A stretch of DNA of 64,000 bases. It comes from Quadrisphaera setariae. Its GTDB lineage: Bacteria > Actinomycetota > Actinomycetes > Actinomycetales > Quadrisphaeraceae. Of this stretch, positions 32,534 to 41,388 are shown piece after piece. The DNA lies in the NCBI RefSeq assembly GCF_008041935.1, contig NZ_VKAC01000016.1, forward strand, positions 1 to 64,000. The letters run 5' to 3'. The notes below the pieces were generated by a model. That model saw nothing but the letters and a program-made list of their open reading frames with translations, ran no database searches and was not told the DNA's origin. Position numbers and translations under genes: made by a program. The stretch's first letter is position 1; each line of letters starts with the position of its first letter.

Positions 32534-33508
32534 CTACGCGCTCCGCTCAGCAGCGCCCGCCCGCGCTCGTCCGCGCGCCGGTGCGACGTCCGGCCCGCCG
32601 AAGGCGTCGAGCAGCGCCGTGAGCACCAGCTGCACCGCCTCGCGCTGCGCCGCGGCGTCCCGCACCAGCGCCACCACCCGCCGCTGCGCGCCGCCGGAGG
32701 GGTCCGGCAGTGCAGCGGTGTCGCAGCGCGTGGGGCGCAGCGCGAGCATCAGCGGGGTCGCCAGGGTCAGCCCGGCGCCGGACTCGGCCAGCGCCAGCGA
32801 GACCGCGGTGTCGGTCACCACGTGCCGCACCGCCGGTGACACCCCCGCCCGCGCGCAGGCGGTCCGCGCCGCCCGCCCGAAGGCGGTGTCCAGCGGCGGC
32901 AGCACCCAGTCGGCCTCGTCCATCACCGCCCGCAGGGCCCCGGGCTCGCGCGGCAGGGAGCCGGAGGCGCCCACCACCGCGTACTGCTCCGTGAGCAGCG
33001 GCACGGCGGTGACGCCGGCCACCGGCGGCGAGGGCGAGTCCGGGTGGTCCAGCCCGAGGGCCAGGTCGAGCGGGGAGCGCCCCGGACCCGCGGTCACCGC
33101 GTCCAGCGCCCGCTCGACGTCGACCTCGACCGCGCGCACGTCCACCCACGGCGCCCGCCGGCGCAGCAGGGCGGTGGCGGGGCCGAAGCCCGCGCTCGCC
33201 GCCGACCCGAAGACGCCCAGCGTCACGGCGGCACGGCGGTCCGCGCGGGGGGCGGCCAGGGCGGAGCGGGCCCGCTCGTCGGCCGCGAGCACCTCGCGGG
33301 CGCCTGCGAGCAGCAGCCGGCCGTCGTCGGTGAGCTCCACGCGCCGCCCCGCGCGCACGAGCAGGGGGCGTCCGGCGGCGGCTGACAGCGCGGCCATCTG
33401 CTGCGAGACCGCGCCCGGCGTGTAGCCGAGCTCGACCGCGGCGGCGGCCATCGTGCCGCTGTCGGCGAGGGCCGCGAGCGTGCGCAGCTGCTCGAGGGTC
33501 CAACCCAT
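32534..33508 (-). CDS. LysR family transcriptional regulator
   Basis: The 324-residue protein has the LysR helix-turn-helix (LEQLRTLAALADSGTMAAAAVELGYTPGAVSQQMAAL) and an effector domain (about 90-300). ATG at 33508 follows AGGAG by about six bases. It is divergent from the FAD oxidase-HglS-dehydrogenase operon with 44 bases between starts, so it very likely controls it. The inducer would then be lysine, pipecolate or 2-oxoadipate. Confidence 0.9.
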   Translation of the reverse strand: MGWTLEQLRTLAALADSGTMAAAAVELGYTPGAVSQQMAALSAAAGRPLLVRAGRRVELTDDGRLLLAGAREVLAADERARSALAAPRADRRAAVTLGVFGSAASAGFGPATALLRRRAPWVDVRAVEVDVERALDAVTAGPGRSPLDLALGLDHPDSPSPPVAGVTAVPLLTEQYAVVGASGSLPREPGALRAVMDEADWVLPPLDTAFGRAARTACARAGVSPAVRHVVTDTAVSLALAESGAGLTLATPLMLALRPTRCDTAALPDPSGGAQRRVVALVRDAAAQREAVQLVLTALLDAFGGPDVAPARGRARAGAAERSA

Positions 33509-33535
33509 CAGCACTCCTGACGACGATGTGCAGCA

Positions 33536-33547
33536 ACCATCGATGGT
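33536..33547. promoter_or_regulatory. 12-bp palindrome between LysR gene and its target operon
   Basis: ACCATCGATGGT is a perfect palindrome in the 44-base divergent gap, flanked by GCA and GCC. It is a candidate LysR operator, though the usual T-N11-A form is not obvious. Confidence 0.4.
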
Positions 33548-33552
33548 GCCTG

Positions 33553-34785
33553 ATGACTCTCCTCCTCCACAGTGGCCCTGTGGACAGGGACACCCTCCCC
33601 GCGCAGGCCCAGGTGGTCGTCGTGGGTGGCGGCGCGATCGGGCTGGCGGCCGCTGACGAGCTGGTCCGCGCGGGCGCCGACGTCGTCGTCCTCGAGCGGG
33701 ACCACCTCGGGTCGGGCTCCTCGGCCAAGCCCTTCGGCGGCGTGCGCGCCACCTTCTCCGACCCCGGCAACATCGCCCTCGGGCTGCGCGGGCTGGAGAA
33801 GTACGCCGCCCTGCACGAGCGGACCGCCGGCGGCATCGGGCTGCGGCGCGTCGGCTACCTCTTCTGCGCCCGCACCGCGGGCGAGGCCGCGGCCCTGGAG
33901 GCCAGCACCGCCCTGCAGCGGTCGATGGGGGCCGTCGCCGACGTCGTCGCCCCTGCGCGCGCCGCCGAGCTCAACCCCTTCCTCGACGCCTCCGCACTGG
34001 TCAGCGCCTCGTTCTCGCCCCTGGACGGGTACGCCCAGCCCTCGCTGGCCGTCGCCGCGTGGGCGGCGAGCGCCCGCGAGCGCGGCGCCCGCGTGCTGGA
34101 GGGCGTCGAGGTGCTCGACGTCGAGACCACCGGTGACGGCGCCCGAGGCGCGCGCCGCCGGGTCAGCGCGGTGGTGACCTCCGCCGGCACGGTCCGCTGC
34201 GAGCACCTCGTCATCGCCGCCGGGGCGTGGTCGGCGGGCCTCGGGCGGATGGCCGGGACGGACCTGCCGGTGGAGCCGGTGCGCCGCCAGATCGCCTTCG
34301 CCGACGCGCCGGCCGGGTCGCGCCGCCCGGCGACCCCCAGCGGCGAGCTGCCGTTCACGCTCGACCTGTCCACCACTTTCTACGTGCACGGCTCCCCGGA
34401 CGGGCTGCTGCTCGGCATCTCCGACCCCGCCCAGGCGCCCGGGTTCGGCAGGGCCTACGACGACTCCTGGCTGCCGGCCTTCGAGGCCGCGGCCGCCGTC
34501 GTCGCGCCCTCGCTGGTGGGGCTGCCGCTGCGCGGTGGCTGGGCGGGCCTGTACGAGAACACCCCCGACCACAACGCCCTCATCGGCCGCGTGCGCGAGG
34601 TGGACGGCCTGGTGGTGGCCACGGGCTTCTCGGGCCACGGGTTCCTGCAGGCGCCGGCGGTCGGGGAGGTGGTGCGCGACCTCGTGACCGGGCGCGAGCC
34701 GGCGCTCGACGTGTCGGGGTTCGCGCCGGAGCGGTTCGCCCCGGCGTCGGCGGCACCCCTGCTGCAGGAGGTGCACATCATCTGA
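33553..34785 (+). CDS. FAD-dependent amino acid oxidase (DAO family; likely pipecolate oxidase role)
   Basis: A 410-residue flavoprotein of the D-amino acid oxidase/sarcosine oxidase family. The dinucleotide motif is VVVVGGGAIGLAAADELVRAG; other marks are GVRATFSDPGNIALGLRGLEKY and the C-terminal VVATGFSGHGFLQAPAVGEV. In the operon with HglS and an AmaB-like dehydrogenase, the parallel with Pseudomonas AmaA suggests oxidation of L-pipecolate to piperideine-6-carboxylate. Start is uncertain: ATG 33553 or GTG 33580, neither with a strong ribosome binding site. Confidence 0.82.
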   Translation: MTLLLHSGPVDRDTLPAQAQVVVVGGGAIGLAAADELVRAGADVVVLERDHLGSGSSAKPFGGVRATFSDPGNIALGLRGLEKYAALHERTAGGIGLRRVGYLFCARTAGEAAALEASTALQRSMGAVADVVAPARAAELNPFLDASALVSASFSPLDGYAQPSLAVAAWAASARERGARVLEGVEVLDVETTGDGARGARRRVSAVVTSAGTVRCEHLVIAAGAWSAGLGRMAGTDLPVEPVRRQIAFADAPAGSRRPATPSGELPFTLDLSTTFYVHGSPDGLLLGISDPAQAPGFGRAYDDSWLPAFEAAAAVVAPSLVGLPLRGGWAGLYENTPDHNALIGRVREVDGLVVATGFSGHGFLQAPAVGEVVRDLVTGREPALDVSGFAPERFAPASAAPLLQEVHII

Positions 34786-34802
34786 TGGGCTGGAGGACGA
34801 TG

Positions 34803-36218
34803 ATGACGACGACGCTCGTGGTGCATGCGGAGCTGCGCGCGCGATTCGCGGTGGCGCTGGCGGAGATGTACGGCGCGGAGGTGCCGGCGTACACGACGCT
34901 GGTCGAGGTCAGCCGCGCGGTGAACGCCGACGTCGCCGCCGCCCTGCGCGAGCGAGGCGCCGAGGTCGACCGCTACGGCTCGCTGGAGCGGGTCACGGCG
35001 GAGCGGCACGGCGCCATCCGCGTGGGCTCGGCGCGCGAGCCGGAGCAGGTGGGCCGGGTCTTCGCCGCCTTCGGCATGCACCCGGTGGGCTTCTACGACC
35101 TGCGCGACGCCTCGGCCTCGTCGGTGCCGGTGGTCTCGACCGCGTTCCGGCCGGTGGACCCGGCCGAGCTGGCCGCCAACCCGTTCCGGGTGTTCACCTC
35201 GGTGCTCGCCGTGGACGACGCGCGCTTCTTCGACGCCCCCACCCGTGAGCGCCTGGAGCGCTTCGTCGAGGAGCGGCACCTCTTCTCCGAGGAGCTGCTG
35301 GACCTCGCCGACCGCGCGGCCGCCGAGGGCGGCCTGCCCGCGGCTGAGGCCGACGAGCTGCTGCGCCTGGCCACCGACGCCTTCCGCCTGTCCACCGAGC
35401 CCGTCGACCGCGCCTGGTACTCCCACCTGGAGCGGATCTCCGCGGTGGCGGCCGACGTCGGCGGCGTGCCCGCCACGCACATCAACCACCTCACGCCGCG
35501 CGTGCTCGACATCGACGAGCTCTACCGGCGCATGTCCGAGCGCGGCATCACGATGATCGACGAGGTGCAGGGCCCGCCCGCGTGGGAGGGCCCGGACGTC
35601 CTGCTGCGCCAGACCTCCTTCCGCGCCCTGGCCGAGGAGCGGACGTTCCGCGAGGCCGACGGCTCCATCAGTACGGGTGCGCTGCGGGTGCGGTTCGGCG
35701 AGGTGGAGCAGCGGGGCATCGCGCTGACCGCCGCCGGGCGCGACCTGTACGACCGGCTGGTCGCCGAGGTCGACGCCCGCCGCGCCGCGGGGGACGCCCG
35801 CGCCCGCGTCGACGTGGCCCGCGACGTCTGGCGCGAGCACCTGCCGCGCACCGAGGCCGACCTCGTGCTCGCCGGGCTGGCCTGCGGCGAGGTGCGGCTC
35901 GTGGGAGGCGCCGCGCTGCCCGGTCGCGAGGCCGACGGCTCGCTCTCGCTGCGTGCGCTCGTGGACGCCGGCGCCGTCGTCGTCGACCCGGTGGTCTACG
36001 AGGACTTCCTGCCGCGCAGCGCGGCGGGCATCTTCCAGTCCAACCTCACCGACTCCGGCACCAAGGACGAGGGCGCCGGCGGCGCCGAGTACGACGCCGA
36101 GCGCCTCTCGGCGATCCTCGGGCGGCCCGTGCTCGACCCGATCGCGCTGGCCACCGACCAGATGCAGCGCTCGCTGGACGCCCTGTCCGCCCAGCTGCAG
36201 ACCCCCGTCACCCTCTGA
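34803..36218 (+). CDS. hglS: 2-oxoadipate dioxygenase/decarboxylase (HglS, DUF1338)
   Basis: The 471-residue protein is a DUF1338/YdcJ-type enzyme, known from Pseudomonas putida HglS to convert 2-oxoadipate to D-2-hydroxyglutarate in lysine catabolism. The hallmark segment THINHLTPRVLDIDELYRRM supplies metal-site His residues; others are FRVFTSVLAVDDARFF and DPVVYEDFLPRSAAGIFQSN near the C-terminus. ATG at 34803 was chosen because GGAGG ends six bases upstream; ATGs at 34785 and 34800 are alternatives. It lies between the oxidase and the semialdehyde dehydrogenase, supporting a full pipecolate-to-2-hydroxyglutarate route (the transaminase step is not here). Confidence 0.9.
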   Translation: MTTTLVVHAELRARFAVALAEMYGAEVPAYTTLVEVSRAVNADVAAALRERGAEVDRYGSLERVTAERHGAIRVGSAREPEQVGRVFAAFGMHPVGFYDLRDASASSVPVVSTAFRPVDPAELAANPFRVFTSVLAVDDARFFDAPTRERLERFVEERHLFSEELLDLADRAAAEGGLPAAEADELLRLATDAFRLSTEPVDRAWYSHLERISAVAADVGGVPATHINHLTPRVLDIDELYRRMSERGITMIDEVQGPPAWEGPDVLLRQTSFRALAEERTFREADGSISTGALRVRFGEVEQRGIALTAAGRDLYDRLVAEVDARRAAGDARARVDVARDVWREHLPRTEADLVLAGLACGEVRLVGGAALPGREADGSLSLRALVDAGAVVVDPVVYEDFLPRSAAGIFQSNLTDSGTKDEGAGGAEYDAERLSAILGRPVLDPIALATDQMQRSLDALSAQLQTPVTL

Positions 36219-36249
36219 CCACCCCGCTGGACCGAAGGACGCACCTGAC

Positions 36250-37788
36250 ATGACCGCACTGACCGGAACGATCCCCGCCGCCGGCGCGCTGGCCGCCGAC
36301 GTCGCCGCCGCCCTCGACGCGCTCGGCGTCGACCGCGCCCTGCTGGAGGGCGCCCACGAGTGCCGCTCGCCGATCACCGGCGAGGTCCTCGCTCGCACCC
36401 CGGAGCACACCGCCGCTGACGTCGAGAGCGCTGTCGCCGCCGCCCACGGCGCGTTCCCCGCGTGGCGCGACGTGCCCGCCCCCGTGCGCGGCCAGCTGGT
36501 CAAGCGCTGGGGCGAGCTGCTCACCGAGCACAAGGAGCACCTGGCCACCCTCGTGCAGGCCGAGGTCGGCAAGATCCGCTCCGAGGCCCTCGGCGAGGTC
36601 CAGGAGATGATCGACATCTGCGACCTGGCCGTCGGTCAGAGCCGGCAGCTGTTCGGCAGGACCCTCCCCTCCGAGCGCCCGGGCCACCGCCTCGCCGAGA
36701 CCTGGCACCCGCTCGGGGTGGTCGGCGTCATCAGCGCCTTCAACTTCCCCGTGGCGGTCTACGCCTGGAACACCGCGCTCGCGCTGGTCTGCGGAGACAC
36801 CGTGGTGTGGAAGCCCGCCGAGACCGCCCACCTGTGCGCGCTCGGCACGGACGCGCTGCTGGCCCGCGCGGTGCGCGAGGTCGGCGCCCCCGAGGGGCTG
36901 CACGGCGTGGTGCTGGCCGACCGCGTGGCCGGCCAGGCCCTCGTCGACGACGAGCGCGTGGCCCTCGTCTCGGCCACCGGCTCGGTGCGCATGGGCCGCG
37001 AGGTGGCCCCGCGCGTGGCCGCCCGCTTCGGCCGCGTGCTCCTCGAGCTGGGCGGCAACAACGCCGCCGTCGTCGCACCGTCGGCCGACCTCGACCTGGC
37101 GCTGCGCGGCATCGTCTTCGCCGCCGCCGGCACCGCCGGTCAGCGCTGCACCACCCTGCGCCGGCTCGTCGTGCACACCTCGATCGCCGACGAGCTGGTC
37201 GAGCGCATCGCCTCCACCTACGCCGGCCTGCCCGTCGGCAGCCCGACCGCCGCCGGCGTCCTCGTGGGCCCGCTCGTCTCCCAGGCCGCGTACGAGGCGC
37301 AGCAGGCCGCGCTCGAGCAGGCCGTCGCCGAGGGCGGCGAGGTCGTGGCCGGCGGGGGCCGGGTGCTGGCCGAGGAGGCCCCCGACGCCTACTACGTCGA
37401 GCCCGCCGTGGTCCGCATGCCCGCGCAGTCCGCCGTGGTGCAGGAGGAGACCTTCGCCCCGATCGTCTACGTGCTCACCTACGACACCTTCGACGAGGCG
37501 GTCGCGCTCAACAACGGCGTGCGACAGGGCCTGAGCAGCGCCGTCTTCACCCGCGACCTGGAGGAGGCCGAGCGCTTCCTGGGCGCCGCGGGCTCGGACT
37601 GCGGCATCGCCAACGTCAACATCGGCACCTCCGGCGCCGAGATCGGCGGCGCGTTCGGCGGGGAGAAGGAGACCGGCGGCGGGCGCGAGTCCGGGACCGA
37701 CTCCTGGCAGGCGTACATGCGCCGCGCCACCAACACCGTCAACGCCTCCGGACAGCTGCCGCTCGCGCAGGGCGTGGAGTTCGTCTGA
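36250..37788 (+). CDS. Aldehyde dehydrogenase, ALDH7/AmaB type (aminoadipate semialdehyde)
   Basis: A 512-residue NAD-dependent dehydrogenase. It has [23 protein letters not shown], the Glu base in [12 protein letters not shown], the catalytic Cys in [14 protein letters not shown] and the ALDH7-specific end [24 protein letters not shown]7 (antiquitin/AmaB) oxidises alpha-aminoadipate semialdehyde to 2-aminoadipate. It follows HglS with a 31-base gap and an AAGGA site. Together the three genes outline lysine degradation. Confidence 0.92.
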   Translation: MTALTGTIPAAGALAADVAAALDALGVDRALLEGAHECRSPITGEVLARTPEHTAADVESAVAAAHGAFPAWRDVPAPVRGQLVKRWGELLTEHKEHLATLVQAEVGKIRSEALGEVQEMIDICDLAVGQSRQLFGRTLPSERPGHRLAETWHPLGVVGVISAFNFPVAVYAWNTALALVCGDTVVWKPAETAHLCALGTDALLARAVREVGAPEGLHGVVLADRVAGQALVDDERVALVSATGSVRMGREVAPRVAARFGRVLLELGGNNAAVVAPSADLDLALRGIVFAAAGTAGQRCTTLRRLVVHTSIADELVERIASTYAGLPVGSPTAAGVLVGPLVSQAAYEAQQAALEQAVAEGGEVVAGGGRVLAEEAPDAYYVEPAVVRMPAQSAVVQEETFAPIVYVLTYDTFDEAVALNNGVRQGLSSAVFTRDLEEAERFLGAAGSDCGIANVNIGTSGAEIGGAFGGEKETGGGRESGTDSWQAYMRRATNTVNASGQLPLAQGVEFV

Positions 37789-37903
37789 TCCCGAGCCCGC
37801 CAGGTGGTGTGCAGCAGCCGCTTTTGCTGTCACACTGGTTGGTGGTGCACCAGGTCACGACCTGCGCACCGGATACGTACACGAAGATGACGGAGACTGT
37901 GGG

Positions 37904-38767
37904 ATGCCCCAGGGCGTAGTGAAGTGGTTCAACGCGGAGAAGGGTTTCGGCTTCATCGAGCCGAACGACGGCGGGCCTGACCTGTTCGTCCACTTCTCGG
38001 CCATCGCGAGCAGCGGGTACCGCTCGCTCGACGAGGGGCAGCCGGTCGAGTACACCGAGGGTCGTGGCCAGCGCGGGCCGCAGGCCGAGGACGTGAACCC
38101 GGTCGGCCAGGCTCCTGCGGCTGCTCCCCGTGGTGGCGGCCGTGACAGCGGCGGCTTCGGCGGTGGCCGTGGCGGCCGTGACAGCGGCGGCTACGGGGGC
38201 GGCGGTGGCTACGGCCGCCAGGCCGCTCCGGAGCCCCAGCGCGGCGGCGGTGCTGCCGGCGAGGGCACCGTGAAGTGGTTCAACTCCGAGAAGGGGTTCG
38301 GCTTCATCGAGCCCTCCGACGGCGGCCCGGACGTGTTCGTCCACTTCTCCGCCATCGCTGACAACGGCGGCTACCGCGAGCTGGCCGAGGGCCAGCCCGT
38401 GGAGTTCGAGGCCAGCCCGGGCCAGCGCGGCCCGCAGGCCGACTGGGTCCAGGCCCTCGGCCCGGCCCCGGCGGCTCCGGCGCGCGCTCCCCGTGAGCCC
38501 CGCGCCGGTGGCGGTCGCGCCGCCGAGCGTCCCCGTGGTGGTGGCGGCCCCGTCATCGCCGAGGGCCAGGCGACCGTGAAGTGGTTCAACGCCGAGAAGG
38601 GCTTCGGCTTCCTCGAGCCCGACGACGGCGGCCCGGACGTGTTCGTCCACTACTCGGCCATCGCCGAGCAGGGCGGCTACCGCGAGCTGACCGAGGGCCA
38701 GCGCGTGGAGTTCCAGGCCAGCCAGGGCCAGCGCGGCCCGCAGGCCGACACGGTGCAGCCCATCTGA
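37904..38767 (+). CDS. Protein with three cold-shock domains and Gly/Arg-rich linkers
   Basis: A 287-residue RNA/ssDNA-binding protein with three complete cold-shock domains at about 3-67, 120-185 and 222-287. Each starts with VKWFN and has RNP1 (KGFGFI at 13-18 and 130-135; KGFGFL at 232-237) and RNP2 (LFVHF, VFVHF, VFVHY). Linker 1 (68-118) is RGG-like with [20 protein letters not shown] and Tyr/Phe spaced in glycine; linker 2 (186-218) is Ala/Pro/Arg-rich. Bacterial cold-shock proteins are usually single 65-70 residue domains. A 115-base upstream gap gives room for a structured leader. It is monocistronic and ends in a strong hairpin. Multivalent RNA binding or condensate formation is inference. 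Confidence 0.93.
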   Translation: MPQGVVKWFNAEKGFGFIEPNDGGPDLFVHFSAIASSGYRSLDEGQPVEYTEGRGQRGPQAEDVNPVGQAPAAAPRGGGRDSGGFGGGRGGRDSGGYGGGGGYGRQAAPEPQRGGGAAGEGTVKWFNSEKGFGFIEPSDGGPDVFVHFSAIADNGGYRELAEGQPVEFEASPGQRGPQADWVQALGPAPAAPARAPREPRAGGGRAAERPRGGGGPVIAEGQATVKWFNAEKGFGFLEPDDGGPDVFVHYSAIAEQGGYRELTEGQRVEFQASQGQRGPQADTVQPI

Positions 38768-38786
38768 GCTGACTGAGCTCGAACGC

Positions 38787-38824
38787 CAGGAGCCCCCGAC
38801 CGCACCAGCGGTCGGGGGCTCCTG
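38787..38824. terminator. Terminator after the triple cold-shock gene
   Basis: A perfect 17-bp stem (38787-38803 with 38808-38824) with a 4-base loop lies between converging genes and can serve both. No T tract. Confidence 0.8.
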
Positions 38825-38842
38825 CACGTGCGGCCCTCCCCG

Positions 38843-40459
38843 TCAGGAGCGCTCCACGGACTCCTCCAGCACCGTGCGCCCCAGCGCCGCGTAGGTCTCA
38901 GGACGTGAGCGCCGCAGCCACAGCGCTCCCAGCGCCGGGAGCACGAAGCACGCCCCGACGATGTACGGGATGGCCGTGAAGAACGGTGACACCGAGGCCG
39001 GGCCGCCGGCGAAGCTGATGTTGGAGAACAGCAGGTAGATCACGTACAGCATCCCCAGGCCGCCCAGGGCCGGGATGATGCCGGTGGTCCACAGACCGCC
39101 GCGGTGCACCTTCTTCACGTGGAAGTAGGAGATGACCGCCAGGGAGCAGATGGCCTGCACCAGCAGGATCGCCATCGTGCCCATGAGCGCGAGCAGGCTG
39201 TACATGTAGAAGTACGCGCCCTGCCCGACGTCGCTGCCGTTCGTGGTGAGCAGGTAGAAGCCGATGACGAAGGCCGCGGTGATGCCGGTCTGCACCAGGG
39301 ACGCGACGTGCGGCGAGCCGTGCTTGCCGTGGACGGCGCCGAGCGACCCCCGCAGCGCCGGCAGGTCGCGGCCCATGGCGAACAGGTAGCGCGACGCGGC
39401 GTTGTGGAACGCCTGGGCGCAGGCGAAGGAGCCGGCCACGATGAGGAAGAGGTAGACGTCGGCCACCCACTCCCCGCCGAGGTTGGCGGCGGCGAGCCCG
39501 GTGAACATCGAGGTCGGGTCGGTCGCGGAGAGGGTGATGGCCTGCTGGGCGCCGTTGCCGGCGATGACCAGCCAGGAGACGAGCACGTAGAAGACGCCGA
39601 GCCCGACCACCGCCATCAGCGTGGCCCGCGGCACGATGCGGCGCGGGTTCTTGGACTCCTCGCCGTACACGGCGGTGGTCTCGAAGCCCACCCACGACCA
39701 GAAGGCGAAGAACAGGCCGATCGCGCCGCTGCCGGCCGCCAGCAGGGCGGGCGGGTCGCCGGCGCTGATGTCGAAGCCGCCGCCCTCCGGCAGCCCGGTG
39801 AAGGCCCCGATCGGGTTGAGCGAGCCCAGCTGCCAGCCGTCGGCCGGGCCGCGGACGACCACGGAGGCGGCCAGCGCCACGAGCAGCACCACCTCGCAGA
39901 CGAGGAAGAAGCCCATGACCACCGCGGCCAGGCTGATGTCGAAGTAGCCCAGCACGCCGACGACGAGCACGCAGGCGGCCGCGAGCACCAGCCAGTTGAC
40001 GCTCAGCCCGAACCACTGGTCGAGGGCGTCGGAGGCGAAGAAGCTGAAGATGCCCACCAGCGACGCCTCGAACACGACGTAGGCCATGGTGGCCAGCGCG
40101 CCCGACGCCGTGCCCCACACGGTGCCGAGGCCGTGGGTGATGAAGCCGTAGAAGGCTCCGGCGGTGGTGATGTGGCGCGCCATGGACACGAAGCCCACGG
40201 CGAACAGCGTGAGGATGACGGTGGCGATCGCGAAGCCGGCCGGCGCCTGCAGCCCGTTGCCGTAGGCGATGGCGATCGGCACGTTGGCGGTGATGGCCGT
40301 GATCGGCGCGGCGTTCGCCACGGCCATGAACAGGACGGCGACCAGCCCGAGGGAGCCGGCCTTGAGGGCCGCGGGCGGGGCGCTGCTCGTGGGCGCCGTG
40401 GTCGCGGCGCCCTTCTGGGTGGGGATCGGTGGGGTGGTGCCGGTGGTCTCGGTGGCCAC
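38843..40459 (-). CDS. APC superfamily amino acid permease
   Basis: A 538-residue transporter with about 12-13 membrane helices. The first helix GLVAVLFMAVANAAPITAI and the FWSWVGFETTAVYGEESKNPRR segment (helix 6 and following loop) are typical of APC amino acid/polyamine permeases. GTG at 40459 has AGGAGGG about seven bases upstream. The substrate is unknown; a lysine-degradation operon is close by but separated by the cold-shock gene, so linkage is only suggestive. Confidence 0.9.
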   Translation of the reverse strand: MATETTGTTPPIPTQKGAATTAPTSSAPPAALKAGSLGLVAVLFMAVANAAPITAITANVPIAIAYGNGLQAPAGFAIATVILTLFAVGFVSMARHITTAGAFYGFITHGLGTVWGTASGALATMAYVVFEASLVGIFSFFASDALDQWFGLSVNWLVLAAACVLVVGVLGYFDISLAAVVMGFFLVCEVVLLVALAASVVVRGPADGWQLGSLNPIGAFTGLPEGGGFDISAGDPPALLAAGSGAIGLFFAFWSWVGFETTAVYGEESKNPRRIVPRATLMAVVGLGVFYVLVSWLVIAGNGAQQAITLSATDPTSMFTGLAAANLGGEWVADVYLFLIVAGSFACAQAFHNAASRYLFAMGRDLPALRGSLGAVHGKHGSPHVASLVQTGITAAFVIGFYLLTTNGSDVGQGAYFYMYSLLALMGTMAILLVQAICSLAVISYFHVKKVHRGGLWTTGIIPALGGLGMLYVIYLLFSNISFAGGPASVSPFFTAIPYIVGACFVLPALGALWLRRSRPETYAALGRTVLEESVERS

Positions 40460-40617
40460 GACTGGCCCTCCTGGAAGCGTGGTGGCGCGGTGCCGGCCCG
40501 TGCTGGGCCGGTCGGTGGCCGGGAGGTTCCTCTCGGCGCGCGGCAGATGTGTCACCGTCGTGTGACCAGCGTGTTTCGGCCTCCCCGGGTGCGGGCCGGA
40601 TGCGGTGGGGTGGGCCC

Positions 40618-41385
40618 ATGACGAGCTCGACCCCCTCCTTCGCCGGCGTGCGCGTCGCCGTCACCGGCGCGAGCCGCGGCATCGGCCTGGGCATCGCGCG
40701 GGGCTTCGCGCGGGACGGTGCCCGCGTGCTGCTCACCGCCCGCGGTGAGGACGACCTGGCCGCCGCAGCCGCGGCCCTGAGGGACGAGGGCGGTGACGTG
40801 CAGCACGCCGCCCTGGACGTCGCCACTGGTGCGGGGTGCGCGGCGCTGGCGCAGGCCGCCACCGAGCGGCTGGGCGGGCTGGACGTGCTGTGCGCCAACG
40901 CGGGGATCTTCCCCAAGGCGGAGCTGGCCACCATGACCGAGGCCGACCTCGACGAGGTGCTCGCCGTCAACGTCAAGGGCACGGTGCTGGCCGTCGCCGC
41001 CTGCGCACCGCTGCTGGCCGCCTCCGGCCGCGGCCGCGTGGTGATCACCTCCTCCATCACCGGGCCGGTCACCGGAGACGCCGGCTGGTCGCACTACGGC
41101 GCGTCCAAGGCCGCCCAGCTCGGCTTCATGAGGACCGCTGCCCTCGAGCTGGCCCCGCAGGGGGTCACCGTCAACGCCGTGCTGCCCGGCAACGTCCTCA
41201 CCGAGGGCCTGCGCGACCTCGGCGCCGACTACCTCGACACCATGGCCGCCGCCGTGCCGCTGGGACGCCTCGGCACGGTGGACGACATCGCGGCCGCCGC
41301 GCTCTTCCTGGCCGGCGAGCAGGCCGGGTACATCACCGGGCAGAGCCTCGTGGTGGACGGCGGGCAGGTGCTGCCCGAGGGGTGA
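40618..41385 (+). CDS. Short-chain dehydrogenase/reductase
   Basis: A 255-residue SDR of the FabG-like class. It has the cofactor motif VTGASRGIGLGIARG, the structural NAG in CANAGIFPK, and catalytic Ser-Tyr-Lys in VITSSITGPVTGD and HYGASKAAQLG. C-terminal LVVDGGQVLPEG is typical. Arg after the first beta strand's partner (LLTARGED) suggests NADP(H). The substrate is unknown. Confidence 0.92.
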   Translation: MTSSTPSFAGVRVAVTGASRGIGLGIARGFARDGARVLLTARGEDDLAAAAAALRDEGGDVQHAALDVATGAGCAALAQAATERLGGLDVLCANAGIFPKAELATMTEADLDEVLAVNVKGTVLAVAACAPLLAASGRGRVVITSSITGPVTGDAGWSHYGASKAAQLGFMRTAALELAPQGVTVNAVLPGNVLTEGLRDLGADYLDTMAAAVPLGRLGTVDDIAAAALFLAGEQAGYITGQSLVVDGGQVLPEG

Positions 41386-41388
41386 GGC

